Assembly (NCBI GenBank): GCA_947453965.1
Contig: CANGIQ010000016.1
Location: 1 to 60,263 of the forward strand
Length of the DNA: 60,263 bases
DNA from: Comamonadaceae bacterium
GTDB taxonomy: Bacteria; Pseudomonadota; Gammaproteobacteria; Burkholderiales; Burkholderiaceae_C
Direction of reading: 5' to 3'
Shown here: in pieces, positions 1 through 10,001 of the stretch
How positions within the stretch are numbered: the stretch's first letter is position 1
Layout of the letters: every line of letters begins with the position of its first letter
The notes under the pieces: model-generated
What the model saw: only the letters and a program-made list of their open reading frames with translations
Told to the model about the DNA's origin: nothing
Databases searched by the model: none
Translations under genes and position numbers: made by a program

Positions 1-519
1 GAAACCGATCACCCCGAACTTGGTGGCGGCATAGTTGGTTTGACCAAAATTGCCGTAAATGCCCACTACCGAGGAAGCATTCAAAATCACGCCGCTGCCT
101 TGCGCCACCATGCTGTCGGTGACGGCTTGTGCGCAATGGAAGACCCCGCGCAGGTTGACGTCAATCACCCGGTCAAACTGCTCGAGGGTCATTTTTTGCA
201 AGCGCGCATCTTGGGTGATGCCTGCGTTGTTGACCAACACATCAATGCGGCCAAACCTGTCGAGCACGGCTTTGACCATGGCGTCGACCATGTCGCGCTG
301 TGTCACGTCCACCACATAGCCCACGGCTTGCGCACCCAAGGCCTGGCATTGCGCCACGGCCGCGTCCACCGCGGCTTGTTTGACGTCACAGGCCACCACG
401 GTGGCACCTTCAACCGCAAATTTCAGCGCTGTTGCGAGGCCAATGCCCTGTGCAGCGCCAGTGATGATGCTGACTTTGCCCGTCAGTCGTGGGTGGGATG
501 TGGGGGTGCTTGTTTGCAT
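1..519 (-). CDS. Short-chain dehydrogenase/reductase (partial, C-terminus off window)
   Basis: NAD(P)-dependent oxidoreductase of the SDR family, probably a FabG/acetoacetyl-CoA reductase or 3-hydroxyacyl dehydrogenase type. The start is the ATG at 519 and the frame stays open to base 1, so 173 residues are visible. The cofactor-binding glycine motif TGAAQGIG lies near residue 20, NNAG near residue 95, and the catalytic Ser region ([10 protein letters not shown]) is followed by YAATK, the Tyr-x-x-x-Lys active site. These motifs fix the family; the substrate cannot be told. It is transcribed away from the sugar transporter operon, with a 130-base shared upstream region. Confidence 0.9.
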   Translation of the reverse strand, partial: MQTSTPTSHPRLTGKVSIITGAAQGIGLATALKFAVEGATVVACDVKQAAVDAAVAQCQALGAQAVGYVVDVTQRDMVDAMVKAVLDRFGRIDVLVNNAGITQDARLQKMTLEQFDRVIDVNLRGVFHCAQAVTDSMVAQGSGVILNASSVVGIYGNFGQTNYAATKFGVIGF

Positions 520-649
520 AGACGCCCAGTGTAATTTGTTGCCCAAGCTAGGGGTATTCCTAGGTACATCTTTAAATTAATTAATGAATAATTAATTTAC
601 TCAAGGTATCTGCTTGAGACCTCTAACCTTAACCAGTGAGACAAATTTC
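520..649. promoter_or_regulatory. Divergent promoter region with two inverted repeats
   Basis: AT-rich spacer between the SDR gene and gtsA. It holds a perfect 10-base inverted repeat, AAATTAATTA (574-583) and TAATTAATTT (589-598), with a 5-base spacer. A second repeat, CTAGG (548-552) and CCTAG (559-563), lies to its left. Both look like operator sites for dimeric regulators, the first probably acting on the gts operon. The cognate regulators are not known. Confidence 0.5.
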
Positions 650-1897
650 ATGAAATTCAACCAAATCGTCTTGGCCTGCGTGGCCGCTGTGTCTGTGACA
701 GTCGCTGTGGCTGGTGATGTCGAAGTCTTGCATTACTGGACATCGGGCGGTGAAGCCAAATCTGCCGCTGAATTGAAAAAAATCATGTCTGCCAAAGGCC
801 ATGCCTGGAAAGATTTCGCGGTGGCAGGAGGCGGCGGCGACAACGCTATGACGGTGTTGAAGAGTCGTGTGGTCTCGGGCAATCCGCCTTCTGCTGCGCA
901 AATCAAAGGCCCTGCCATTCAAGAGTGGGCCCAAGAGGGCGTGTTGGGCAATTTGGACAGCGTGGCGAAAGACGAAAAGTGGGATAGCCTGTTGCCCCAA
1001 GTGGTGGCCAATGTGATGAAGTACAAAGGCAGCTATGTGGCTGCACCTGTCAACGTGCATCGCGTCAACTGGATGTGGGCCAACCCCGAGGTGTTGCAAA
1101 AGTCGGGCGTGGCCAAAATGCCAACCAACTACGACGAGTTCTTTGCGGCTGCCGACAAGATCAAAAAAGCGGGTTTCATTGCCGTCGCTCACGGCGGCCA
1201 AAACTGGCAAGACTTCACCACCTTTGAGTCGGTGGTCTTGGGTGTAGGCGGCGCGAAGTTTTACCAAGAGGCCTTGGTCAAGCTCGACCCCAAAGCCTTG
1301 AACAGTGCGACCATGAAAAAGTCGCTCGAAACATTCCGCAAGATCAAGGGCTACACCGATGCCGCCGCCCCTGGACGCGACTGGAACTTGGCCACTGCCA
1401 TGGTCATGCAAGGCAAGGCCGGCTTTCAGTTCATGGGTGACTGGGCCAAGGGCGAGTTTGTAGCCGCTGGCAAAAAGCCAGGCAAAGACTTCTTGTGCGC
1501 TGCCGCTCCTGGCACGGCCAGCGCCTTCACCTTCAACGTGGACTCATTTGCCATGTTCAAGCTCAAAGACGCGGGCGCACAAAAAGCGCAAGGCGACTTG
1601 GCTGCCGCCATCATGAGCCCTGAATTCCAAGAAGTGTTCAACCTCAACAAGGGCTCCATCCCCGTGCGTTTGAACATGTCCATGGCCAAATTTGACGACT
1701 GCGCCAAGCTCTCGAGCAAAGACTTTGTGGACACGGCCAAAACCGGTGGCTTGGTGCCTTCGGTGGCCCATGGCATGGCGATTTCACCTGCGACAGAAGG
1801 TGCGATCAAAGACATGGTCAGCCAGTTCTGGAACGATGACAAGATCAGCATCGACGATGCGCAAAAGCGTTTGGTGACTGCGGCGGCTACCAAGTAA
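650..1897 (+). CDS. gtsA: Glucose/mannose ABC transporter, periplasmic binding protein
   Basis: Extracellular sugar-binding protein (family 1 solute-binding proteins) that delivers hexose to the GtsBC permease. The ATG at 650 gives a signal peptide (MKFNQIVLACVAAVSVTVAVA) and a 415-residue precursor, the usual size. The mature N-terminus with LHYWTSGGE, then AVAGGGG, MTVLKSR and PVNVHRVNW, closely recalls Pseudomonas GtsA. It is the first gene of a four-gene operon, seven bases before the first permease. The nearby glk-pgi-zwf-edd cluster supports glucose as the main substrate; that is inference. Confidence 0.9.
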   Translation: MKFNQIVLACVAAVSVTVAVAGDVEVLHYWTSGGEAKSAAELKKIMSAKGHAWKDFAVAGGGGDNAMTVLKSRVVSGNPPSAAQIKGPAIQEWAQEGVLGNLDSVAKDEKWDSLLPQVVANVMKYKGSYVAAPVNVHRVNWMWANPEVLQKSGVAKMPTNYDEFFAAADKIKKAGFIAVAHGGQNWQDFTTFESVVLGVGGAKFYQEALVKLDPKALNSATMKKSLETFRKIKGYTDAAAPGRDWNLATAMVMQGKAGFQFMGDWAKGEFVAAGKKPGKDFLCAAAPGTASAFTFNVDSFAMFKLKDAGAQKAQGDLAAAIMSPEFQEVFNLNKGSIPVRLNMSMAKFDDCAKLSSKDFVDTAKTGGLVPSVAHGMAISPATEGAIKDMVSQFWNDDKISIDDAQKRLVTAAATK

Positions 1898-1903
1898 AAC
1901 TGC

Positions 1904-2785
1904 ATGCCCAAGCATCGTTTAGAAGCCTTGATTCCAAAGATGGTGGTGGCACCCGGCCTGGTGCTGGGCTTCGCCTTCATCTATGGTTTCATGATTTGGA
2001 ATGGCGTGTTGTCGGTCACGGCTTCACGCATGTTGCCCAATTATGAATTTGCAGGTCTGGCGCAATACGCCAAATTGTGGGAGATGGACCGCTGGTGGGT
2101 GGCCTTGAAAAACCTCGCTATTTTTGGCATCGGTTATGTGGCGGGCGCCATGGCGCTTGGGGTGTTGCTGGCGGTGTTGCTGGATCAAAAAGTGCGTGCC
2201 GAAGGCTTTATCCGTACCGTGTATTTGTACCCCATGGCCTTGTCGTTTGTGGTCACGGGCACGGCCTGGAAGTGGTTGCTCAACCCCAGCATGGGCTTGG
2301 AAAAACTCATGCACGACTGGGGCTGGAGCAGCTTCAGCTTCAGTTGGTTGGTCGAGAGCGAGATGGCCATTTACTGTGTGGTGATTGCCGGTGTGTGGCA
2401 ATCCGCAGGCTTTGCCATGGCCTTGTTCTTGGCGGGTTTGCGTGGCATTGACGACAGCATCATCAAGGCGGCACAAATTGATGGGGCTTCCTTGCCGCGT
2501 ATTTATTGGCGCATCGTGTTACCTGCGTTGCGGCCTGTTTTTTTCTCGACCTTGATGGTGCTGTCGCATCTGGCCATCAAGAGCTTTGACCTCATCATGG
2601 CGCTGACCTCGGGGGGGCCAGGCTATGCCACCGATGTGCCCGCCACCTTCATGTACGCCATGAGTTTCACGCGTGGACAAATTGGCTTGGGTGCAGCCAG
2701 CGCGACCATGATGTTGGCCACAGTGGCCGCCTTGGTTGTGCCCTATTTGTACAGCGAGTTGCGGAGCAAGCACCATGAGCACTGA
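1904..2785 (+). CDS. gtsB: Sugar ABC transporter permease (MalF type)
   Basis: Inner-membrane permease subunit, 293 residues with about six membrane segments. The EAA loop that contacts the ATPase is seen as AAQIDGASLPRIYWRIVLPA near residue 190. It lies between the binding protein and the second permease and overlaps the latter by 11 bases, which suggests coupled translation. Family and role are clear; the sugar is inferred from GtsA and context. Confidence 0.88.
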   Translation: MPKHRLEALIPKMVVAPGLVLGFAFIYGFMIWNGVLSVTASRMLPNYEFAGLAQYAKLWEMDRWWVALKNLAIFGIGYVAGAMALGVLLAVLLDQKVRAEGFIRTVYLYPMALSFVVTGTAWKWLLNPSMGLEKLMHDWGWSSFSFSWLVESEMAIYCVVIAGVWQSAGFAMALFLAGLRGIDDSIIKAAQIDGASLPRIYWRIVLPALRPVFFSTLMVLSHLAIKSFDLIMALTSGGPGYATDVPATFMYAMSFTRGQIGLGAASATMMLATVAALVVPYLYSELRSKHHEH

Positions 2786-3644
2786 GTTCTTTTCTGCGCA
2801 AACGCTGTGGCGTGTGTTGCTGTACGTCACGCTGGCGATTGGTGCCGTTTTTTTCTTAGCACCGCTGTATGTGATGCTCGTGACCTCGTTCAAAGACGCA
2901 GACGAAATTCGCCAAAACAGCTTGGTCAGCTTGCCGGGTGCCTTGAACTTTGAGGCCTGGCGTTTGGCTTGGGATTCGGCTTGCACGGGTGCCCAATGTT
3001 CAGGTCTGGAGCCTTTCTTTTGGAACTCGGTCTGGATGGCTGTGCCTGCGGTGTTGATCTCCACCACCTGGGGCGCGCTCAACGGCTATGTGCTGAGCTT
3101 GTGGAAATTCCGAGGCAGCGAAACCTTGTTTGCCTTGCTTTTGTTTGGTGTGTTCATGCCATTCCAAGTGGTGTTGCTGCCCATGAGTCAGGTGCTGGGC
3201 TGGCTGAGCTTGTCCAGCTCAATCGGTGGCTTGATTTTGGTCCACTTGTTGGCGGGTTTACCCAGCACCACCTTGTTTTTTCGCAACTACTACGCTGGCA
3301 TTCCCAAAGACTTGATGAATGCCGCACGCATGGACGGCGCAGGTTTTTGGATGATTTTTTTCCGCATCATCGTCCCCATGTCGACCCCGATTGTGATGGT
3401 CACTTTGATTTGGCAATTCACCCAAATTTGGAACGACTTCTTGTTTGGCGTGGCCTTCAGCGGCGCTGACTCCAAACCCATCACGGTGGGGCTGAACAAC
3501 TTGGCCAACACCACCAGCAGCGTCAAAGCCTACAACGTGGACATGGCCGCTGCCTTGATTGCTGGCTTGCCCACCATGTTGGTGTACGTGCTGGCAGGGC
3601 GATATTTTGTGCGCGGCCTTACTGCCGGCGCTGTGAAAGGATAA
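2775..3644 (+). CDS. gtsC: Sugar ABC transporter permease (MalG type)
   Basis: Second permease subunit, 289 residues. I chose the ATG at 2775 because it overlaps the end of gtsB and because residues encoded upstream do not look like this family. There are about six membrane segments, and the EAA loop appears as NAARMDGAGFWMIFFRIIVP near residue 190. With GtsB it forms the membrane channel that GtsD energises. Confidence 0.88.
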   Translation: MSTEFFSAQTLWRVLLYVTLAIGAVFFLAPLYVMLVTSFKDADEIRQNSLVSLPGALNFEAWRLAWDSACTGAQCSGLEPFFWNSVWMAVPAVLISTTWGALNGYVLSLWKFRGSETLFALLLFGVFMPFQVVLLPMSQVLGWLSLSSSIGGLILVHLLAGLPSTTLFFRNYYAGIPKDLMNAARMDGAGFWMIFFRIIVPMSTPIVMVTLIWQFTQIWNDFLFGVAFSGADSKPITVGLNNLANTTSSVKAYNVDMAAALIAGLPTMLVYVLAGRYFVRGLTAGAVKG

Positions 3645-3646
3645 AC

Positions 3647-4726
3647 ATGTCTTCCGCATTGAAAATCAGCGGCATCCGCAAGTGTTTTGGCAAAGGCGAC
3701 AACACCGTGGAGGTGCTCAAACGCATCGACATCGATGTGGCACCCGGTGAGTTCTTGATCTTGGTGGGCCCTTCGGGCTGCGGCAAGTCCACCTTGCTCA
3801 ACATCATTGCGGGTTTGGAAGAGCCGACCGAGGGCAGCATCTCGATTGGTGACAAACCCGTGGTGGGTGTGCCACCTGCGCAGCGCGATATTGCCATGGT
3901 GTTTCAGAGCTACGCTCTGTACCCCACCATGAGCGTGGCCGAGAACATTGGCTTTGCGTTGGAAATCCGCAAAGTACCCAAGGCCGAGCGTCAAGCACGC
4001 ATTGCCGAAGTGGCTGCGATGTTGCAAATTGAACACTTGTTGGAGCGACGCCCCTCGCAGCTCTCGGGCGGCCAACGTCAACGTGTGGCCATGGGCCGAG
4101 CCTTGGCACGCAACCCCCAGCTGTTCTTGTTTGACGAACCCCTCTCTAACCTGGATGCCAAATTGCGCGTCGAGATGCGGGCAGAGATCAAGCGCCTGCA
4201 CCAGCTCAGCGGCATCACCAGCGTGTATGTGACGCATGACCAAGTCGAAGCCATGACCTTGGGCAGCCGCATCGCCGTCATGAAGGGCGGTGTGTTACAG
4301 CAACTGGGCACGCCCGACGAAATTTACAACCGACCTGCCAACACCTATGTGGCCACCTTCATCGGCTCACCCACCATGAATTTGGTCCAGGGCCATGCCT
4401 TGCAAGCGGCCAATGGTGATGCACGTTTTGACATTGCAGGTGCGCAACTCGCGTTGACCGCGCCCAGCCATGCTGGCCATGCCACATTGCTGGGGCTGCG
4501 CCCCGAGCACCTGAGTTTTGACGACACCGCACCTTGGCGCGGGGTGGTGAATTTGGTAGAACCCACGGGGGCCGATACCTTTGTGGTGGTCGACACCGCA
4601 GCAGGCAAAGTGACGGTGCGCACTGCGCCGCAAACCCAAGTGCGTCCAGGTGATCGCGTGGGCTTGGGCATTCAAGCGGACCACATCACCTGGTTTGATC
4701 AAGCCTCGGGTTTGCGCGTCGCTTGA
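3647..4726 (+). CDS. gtsD: Sugar ABC transporter ATP-binding protein (MalK/UgpC type)
   Basis: ATPase of the sugar importer, 359 residues. Walker A is GPSGCGKST (about residue 45), the signature is LSGGQRQR (about 140), Walker B is LFLFDEP (about 160) and the switch His is in VTHDQVEA. The C-terminal third is the TOBE/regulatory region found in MalK-type subunits, which often energise several importers. It follows gtsC by two bases. Its last 28 bases overlap the convergent sensor kinase gene, so antisense interference at the 3' ends is possible. Confidence 0.9.
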   Translation: MSSALKISGIRKCFGKGDNTVEVLKRIDIDVAPGEFLILVGPSGCGKSTLLNIIAGLEEPTEGSISIGDKPVVGVPPAQRDIAMVFQSYALYPTMSVAENIGFALEIRKVPKAERQARIAEVAAMLQIEHLLERRPSQLSGGQRQRVAMGRALARNPQLFLFDEPLSNLDAKLRVEMRAEIKRLHQLSGITSVYVTHDQVEAMTLGSRIAVMKGGVLQQLGTPDEIYNRPANTYVATFIGSPTMNLVQGHALQAANGDARFDIAGAQLALTAPSHAGHATLLGLRPEHLSFDDTAPWRGVVNLVEPTGADTFVVVDTAAGKVTVRTAPQTQVRPGDRVGLGIQADHITWFDQASGLRVA

Positions 4727-6126
4727 GGCGGCGCAGGGATGGCGCTCAGGAGCAGTTCCACCCTCAGCCCCTGCGGTTGAACGCTCAACACATGCGCAGT
4801 ACCGCCATGGCGACGGGCAATTTCTTGCACGATCGATAAACCCAAGCCGCAACCACCTGGCATGTCGCTGCCACGCCAAAAACGTTCAAACGCTTGGTCG
4901 CGCTGCTCTTCGCTCAAACCCAAGCCGTTGTCTTCGACCGCCAGCACGCAGTCACCGCTGATTTGCTGCACTGACACGGTGACTGTGGGTTCTTCGCCTG
5001 CCGGGACGTCTGACACCCCGTAGCGCAGTGCATTGTCAATCAGGTTGGCGAGCGCTTCACGCAGCAATACGCCCGAGCCTCGCACCCAGGCATGGGCCGC
5101 ACCCTCGTAGCCCAAATCCACTTTGAGTGCCACAGCGCGGGGGCTGAGCTCGCGTGCCACGTCTTGCGCCAAGCTGGCCAAGTCCACCTCGGCCATGGAC
5201 ACCTCGCTGCCACTGCGTGCCAAGGCCAGCAGTTGGTTGACCAAATGCGCGCTGCGTTGTGCGCCTGCATGCACTTTGTGCAAACGGGCTTTGAGCACGG
5301 CGGTGTCGGATTCATGCAGCGCCAAATCAGTTTGGTTGATCAACCCCGCCAAGGGCGTGCGCAACTGGTGTGCAGCATCGTTGATGAAGCGCTTTTCTTG
5401 GCTCACATTGCGCCGCACGGCTGTGAGCAAGCGGTTGATCGCATCCACCAAAGCGTGCACTTCGGTGGGTGCGGTGGTCAGCTCCAAGGGGGTGAGATCT
5501 GCCACGGAACGATCTTGCAATTGCTTTTCGAGTTTGGTCAACGGTGCCATGCCGCGCTTGATGCCTGCGTACACCAACACACTCAGCACCAGGCCCAACA
5601 GCAGCAGTGGGGCCAACAAGTCGGCAATCAATTCTTGGGCAATACGCTCGCGCGCGACGTAACTTTTGGCCACTTGCACACGCAAACGTTGCGGTGTGTC
5701 GGCGTCACCATAAGCCAGCTCCAAAGACACAGCACGCATGGGTTTGCCAGCCAAATCCATGCGGTAAAACACGGGGGCGTCAGAGGCTGGGGCCATCTGC
5801 TGTGTGTTGGGCGGTTCGGCAAACGCTTGGTTGCCCAGCAAAAACTTGCCCGGTGGCGAGGACACCATGTAGCTCACGCGGTCATTAGGGTCTTCTTCGA
5901 TGATGGCTTGTGCGGCCTTGGGAAAGTCCACCAACAAACCCGAGCCCAGAGGTTTGACCTGACGCGCCAACGATCGCACCGATTGCGACAGCGATTGATC
6001 TAGCGCTTTTTCGGCGTAGTTCAGGGCAATGCGGTAGGTCAGGGCGCCACCGCCCAGCCACAGCACCAGCTGAGGCAAAAGCAACCACAGCAGCAGCTGG
6101 CGACGCAAGGACAAACCGGGTGTCAT
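4699..6126 (-). CDS. Two-component sensor histidine kinase (TctE-like)
   Basis: Membrane sensor kinase of 475 residues. The start at 6126 removes an implausible 18-residue extension and places an N-terminal membrane segment directly after MTPGLSLRRQ. A short periplasmic domain lies between that segment and a second one near residues 165-185; this resembles the TctE/2CSK_N arrangement. A HAMP linker, the His box (NDAAHQLRTPL), the N box (NLIDNALRYG) and G boxes (DNGLGLS, GCGLGLSI) follow. It is encoded 16 bases after its response regulator. Position beside gtsABCD suggests a link to sugar uptake, but TctE relatives usually sense carboxylates. Confidence 0.88.
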   Translation of the reverse strand: MTPGLSLRRQLLLWLLLPQLVLWLGGGALTYRIALNYAEKALDQSLSQSVRSLARQVKPLGSGLLVDFPKAAQAIIEEDPNDRVSYMVSSPPGKFLLGNQAFAEPPNTQQMAPASDAPVFYRMDLAGKPMRAVSLELAYGDADTPQRLRVQVAKSYVARERIAQELIADLLAPLLLLGLVLSVLVYAGIKRGMAPLTKLEKQLQDRSVADLTPLELTTAPTEVHALVDAINRLLTAVRRNVSQEKRFINDAAHQLRTPLAGLINQTDLALHESDTAVLKARLHKVHAGAQRSAHLVNQLLALARSGSEVSMAEVDLASLAQDVARELSPRAVALKVDLGYEGAAHAWVRGSGVLLREALANLIDNALRYGVSDVPAGEEPTVTVSVQQISGDCVLAVEDNGLGLSEEQRDQAFERFWRGSDMPGGCGLGLSIVQEIARRHGGTAHVLSVQPQGLRVELLLSAIPAPPQATRKPEA

Positions 6127-6142
6127 GAGGAACTGCGTTACA

Positions 6143-6832
6143 TCATGCGGGTTCGAGCATGTAGCCCAAACCACGCACATTGCGGATGTTCAAACCCGAG
6201 CCATTGAGTTTGCGGCGCAGCCGATGGATATACACCTCCAGTGCATTCGAGGCCGTGGGCTCCGCCGACTCGCTTTGCCACGCCGCGGCCACATCGTCGC
6301 GGCTGACCACTTGGTTGAGCCGTTGGTACAGCAACCTCAGCAATTCCCACTCACGCTGGGTCAAATCGGTGGCTTGGCCATTGATCCACGCCCGTGGAAT
6401 CGTTGGATCAATTTCTAGCCCAGGTGCTGCGTCTGTTGTGCTGCGTTTGTCGGCTTGCACGGCGGGCAAGCGTGCGCGGCGTAACAAGGCTTGCACGCGT
6501 GCCGTGAGTTCGGCATTGTCAAAAGGTTTGGTGAGGTAGTCGTCGGCACCTGCGACCAGGCCTTCAACGCGATCGTCCACGCTGTCGCGCGCGGTCAAGA
6601 TCATCACGGGCAGGCTCTCAAAGCGTTGACGAATCCAAGTGAGCAGGCTCATGCCGTCGAGTTTGGGCAGCCCCAGGTCGAGCAACACCGCGTCCACAGC
6701 GTGCTCGCTCAACCATGTTTGCGCGACCAAACCGTCGGCACAGTTGTCCACGGTGTGGCCGTCTTGCCGCAGCAAGTCGGTCAAACCATCGCGCAGCAAG
6801 TCGTCGTCTTCAACAATCAATAGGTGGGCCAT
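6143..6832 (-). CDS. OmpR-family response regulator
   Basis: DNA-binding regulator of 229 residues, phosphorylated by the kinase encoded just downstream. The receiver domain has the acidic pocket (EDDD near residue 8), the phospho-acceptor Asp52 in LLDLGLPKLDG, and the conserved Lys in YLTKPF. The C-terminal winged helix has the typical LTQREWELLRLL and VYIHRLRRKLN motifs. The pair is convergent with the gts operon; in Pseudomonas a two-component system (GltR/GtrS) also sits by glucose genes, so control of gts is a reasonable guess. Confidence 0.9.
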   Translation of the reverse strand: MAHLLIVEDDDLLRDGLTDLLRQDGHTVDNCADGLVAQTWLSEHAVDAVLLDLGLPKLDGMSLLTWIRQRFESLPVMILTARDSVDDRVEGLVAGADDYLTKPFDNAELTARVQALLRRARLPAVQADKRSTTDAAPGLEIDPTIPRAWINGQATDLTQREWELLRLLYQRLNQVVSRDDVAAAWQSESAEPTASNALEVYIHRLRRKLNGSGLNIRNVRGLGYMLEPA

Positions 6833-6862
6833 GGGGCTAATTTACCGCACCTTCTCAGGTGC

Positions 6863-9754
6863 TCAACCCGTGTTGCGCAAGCCAGCGGCAATGCCGTTGA
6901 TTGAGATGTGGATGCCACGCTGGGCTTTTTCATCTCGGTCTTGCGGGCGTTTGCCTTCGCGGTAACGGCGAATCAACTCGACTTGCAAGTGGTGCAGCGG
7001 GTCGATGTAGGGGAAGCGATGGCGCATCGAGCGCTCCAAGGCAGCGTTGTTGACCAAGCGTTGCTTTTCACCGGTGACCAACTTCAAAGCGTCTGAAGTG
7101 CGGTGCCATTCGGTTTCGATCAAGCTAAAAATCTTTTTACGCAAGCGTGCATCGCTGACCAACTCAGCGTAGCGCGAGGCCAAGCCCAAATCGCTCTTGG
7201 CCAAGACCATGTCCAGATTGGATAGCAACGAGCGGAAGAAGGGCCACTGGCGTTGCATTTTTTGCAGCAAGGCCAAGGCCTCTTTGGGTTTGAGCGTGGG
7301 ATGGTGGTGCACAAACTGGTCCACCGCCGAGCCAAAGCCCAGCCAACCGGGCAAGGTCAAGCGACATTGTCCCCAGCTGAAGCCCCAGGGAATGGCGCGC
7401 AGGTCTTCAATGCGCGGTGATGCATTGCCGCTCTTGGGGCGTGCAGCAGGGCGCGAACCAATGTTGAGCTCGGCAATTTCTCGCAGCGGTGTGGCGGCAA
7501 AAAAGTACTCGGTAAAACCAGGTGTGTCGTAAACCAAACCACGGTAAGCCTTCATGCTCGCTTCGGACAACCATTGCGCGGCGTCCAAAAAGCTTGGCGG
7601 CGCGGGCTTGGTGGTTTGCAGCAGCGTGGCTTCGAGCGTGGCAGCCACCAGGGTTTCCAAATTGCGACGACCGATTTCGGGGTTGGCGTATTTGGAGCCG
7701 ATCACTTCGCCTTGTTCGGTGAGGCGAATTTGTCCGCGCACGGTACCGGGAGGCTGGGCCAGAATGGCTTGGTAGCTGGGACCACCGCCACGTCCCACCG
7801 TGCCGCCACGGCCATGGAACATGCGCAGGGTGATGTCGTGTTGTTTGAACAAACCATCGAACAAGGCGACCAAGGCAATTTCTGCGCGGTACAGCTCCCA
7901 GTTGCTGGTGAAGATGCCACCGTCTTTGTTGCTGTCCGAATAACCCAGCATGATGTCTTGCTCACCGCCGCTGCGTTTGACCAAATCGGCCACGCCCGGT
8001 ACCGCATAAAAACCACCCATGATGTCGGCTGCGCGGCGCAAGTCGTCAATGGTTTCAAACAAAGGCACGACCACCAAATCGCAGATGGATGTTTTATGCG
8101 CCAAGGTGCCGCGCATCAAGCCGGTTTCTTTTTGCAGCAACAGCACTTCCAGCAAATCGCTCACCGTTTCGGTGTGGCTGATGATGTAGTGACGAATCGC
8201 ATCGGCACCGAAGGCGCTGCGCATCTCGCGGGCGGTTTCAAAAATTGCCAGTTCTTTACGCGCCAACTCGGAATACTGAGCGCCCATCACCCGCAAGGGG
8301 CGGGCGTCGCGCAGCAACTGCGTGAGCACGGCCACGCGTTGTGCTTCGTCCAGCTGGGCGTAGTGGGCGTGTACGCCTGCGGTGGCCAGCAATTCCGCAA
8401 TGACCAACTCGTGTTGGTCGGAGCTTTGGCGCAAATCCACGGTGGCGAGGTGAAAGCCAAACACGTCCACCGCCCGCATCAAGGGCGTCAAGCGCTGGGC
8501 CATCAAGGCGCTGCCGTGTTGGGCTTGTAAGGAATGGGCAATCACGCGCAAGTCGGCCAACAGTTCTTGGGCTGAGGTGTAAGCGTTTTGAGGTTCCACC
8601 GCATGGCGGGCGGCATCGCCGCCGGTCAAATCTTTCAGTGTGGCGGCCAAGCGGGCGTACATGCCGGTGAGGGCGCGGCGATAGGGTTCGTCCTGGCGAT
8701 GCGCATTGGTGTCGGGGGAACGCTCGGCCAAGGCGTGCATCTCAGGCGTGACATCGACCAGCATGGCCGACATAGATAACTCCGTACCCAAGTAATGCAA
8801 CTCGGTCAGGTAGTGGCGCAGCGCCACCTCGCATTGACGGCGCAGCGCAAAGCGCAAGGTGTCGGCATTGACATTGGGGTTGCCATCGCGGTCGCCGCCA
8901 ATCCATTGGCCCATGCGCAAAAAGCTGTGCACATGCGCGTGACCCAGCTCGGCTTCGAGGTCGGCGTAGAGCTTGGGAATTTCGCTCAAGAACGTGGCTT
9001 CGTAGTAGCTCAGCGCGTTTTCAATTTCATCTGACACGGTGAGTTTGGTGAAGCGCAGCAAACGGGTTTGCCACAGCTGCAACACGCGGGCGCGGATGTG
9101 CATGTCGTTGGCGGCCAACTCGCGTTGGGCCAAGGCATCGGGTGTGGCTTTGGCTTTTGACGTGGTGTGCGTCATGGCGCGCGATTTGATGTCGTCGCGT
9201 TGTGCCAGCAATTGCGCAATGCCGCGCTCTGCATCCAAGATGCTTTTGCGCTGCACTTCGGTGGGGTGCGCGGTGAGCACGGGCGACACATGGCTGTGGG
9301 CCAAGGTTTGCACAATGCTCTTGGGCGAGAGGCCGGCTTCTTTGAGGCGGCTCAAGGCCACGGTCAAACTGCCGTCTTGGGTGTCGCCAGCACGTTCATG
9401 GATGGCACGGCGGCGAATGTGGTGGCGGTCCTCGGCCAAGTTGGCCAAGTGGCTGAAATAGGTGAAGGCACGAATCACGCTGACTGTGGCTTCGCCGCTG
9501 AGCGAGGCCAAGAGTTTTTTCAGGGCTTTGTCGGCCTCGGCATCGGCGTCACGGCGAAAGGCGACTGAGAGTTTGCGCACTTGCTCCACCAGCTCATAGG
9601 CCTCACGTCCTTCTTGCTCACGAATCACATCGCCCAGGATGCGGCCTAGCAAGCGGATGTCTTCCACCAAGGGGCGTTCGTTGTCTTTTGCTTGCTGTGT
9701 GGCACGTGCTGTGGCGGACAGTTTGGGTTTGGCTGAAGTGGGTTTGTCAGTCAT
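6863..9754 (-). CDS. ppc: Phosphoenolpyruvate carboxylase
   Basis: Anaplerotic enzyme that adds bicarbonate to phosphoenolpyruvate to make oxaloacetate. At 963 residues it is full length. The catalytic His is in [13 protein letters not shown] (about residue 160), followed by [10 protein letters not shown], and the second active-site His and substrate loop are in [14 protein letters not shown]. The C-terminus ends in the conserved LRNTG. It is leftward and follows glk in the same direction, separated by 369 bases containing two large hairpins, so it probably has its own promoter. Confidence 0.97.
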   Translation of the reverse strand: MTDKPTSAKPKLSATARATQQAKDNERPLVEDIRLLGRILGDVIREQEGREAYELVEQVRKLSVAFRRDADAEADKALKKLLASLSGEATVSVIRAFTYFSHLANLAEDRHHIRRRAIHERAGDTQDGSLTVALSRLKEAGLSPKSIVQTLAHSHVSPVLTAHPTEVQRKSILDAERGIAQLLAQRDDIKSRAMTHTTSKAKATPDALAQRELAANDMHIRARVLQLWQTRLLRFTKLTVSDEIENALSYYEATFLSEIPKLYADLEAELGHAHVHSFLRMGQWIGGDRDGNPNVNADTLRFALRRQCEVALRHYLTELHYLGTELSMSAMLVDVTPEMHALAERSPDTNAHRQDEPYRRALTGMYARLAATLKDLTGGDAARHAVEPQNAYTSAQELLADLRVIAHSLQAQHGSALMAQRLTPLMRAVDVFGFHLATVDLRQSSDQHELVIAELLATAGVHAHYAQLDEAQRVAVLTQLLRDARPLRVMGAQYSELARKELAIFETAREMRSAFGADAIRHYIISHTETVSDLLEVLLLQKETGLMRGTLAHKTSICDLVVVPLFETIDDLRRAADIMGGFYAVPGVADLVKRSGGEQDIMLGYSDSNKDGGIFTSNWELYRAEIALVALFDGLFKQHDITLRMFHGRGGTVGRGGGPSYQAILAQPPGTVRGQIRLTEQGEVIGSKYANPEIGRRNLETLVAATLEATLLQTTKPAPPSFLDAAQWLSEASMKAYRGLVYDTPGFTEYFFAATPLREIAELNIGSRPAARPKSGNASPRIEDLRAIPWGFSWGQCRLTLPGWLGFGSAVDQFVHHHPTLKPKEALALLQKMQRQWPFFRSLLSNLDMVLAKSDLGLASRYAELVSDARLRKKIFSLIETEWHRTSDALKLVTGEKQRLVNNAALERSMRHRFPYIDPLHHLQVELIRRYREGKRPQDRDEKAQRGIHISINGIAAGLRNTG

Positions 9755-9810
9755 GGCTTTGCGTGGTTTTGTGAGAGGTGAGTTTTGTTTTTTTTGTTTT
9801 TGCTGTGCTC

Positions 9811-9887
9811 GCTTGGCTGCAGGGGAATGCGCGGGTTCCTCATGCTGTGCCAGAAATCGTCACCCGCGCATTCCCCTGCAGCCAAGC
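9811..9887. repeat. Long perfect hairpin with conserved loop, copy A
   Basis: Two 26-base arms, 9811-9836 and 9862-9887, are exact reverse complements and enclose a 25-base loop (9837-9861). Read on the minus strand the loop begins GACGATTTCTGGCACAG and ends CATGAGGA. The same loop occurs in copy B with a different stem. There is no T-run suited to a simple terminator. It may be a structured mobile repeat or a structured RNA/ssDNA signal. Confidence 0.85.
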
Positions 9888-10001
9888 TGCGAAGGAGGGC
9901 ACAGGTAAATTGAGAAGCAAGCGAATATGGTGGCAGATAAGTAGCCAAACTCGAACGAGGCAACCGTATGTGAGCGTGTGAATTCGTTTCGACCACCCCA
10001 A

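Noticed and set aside
629..1411. 260-codon minus-strand frame opposite gtsA
   Set aside because: His-rich, motif-free shadow of a well identified binding protein.
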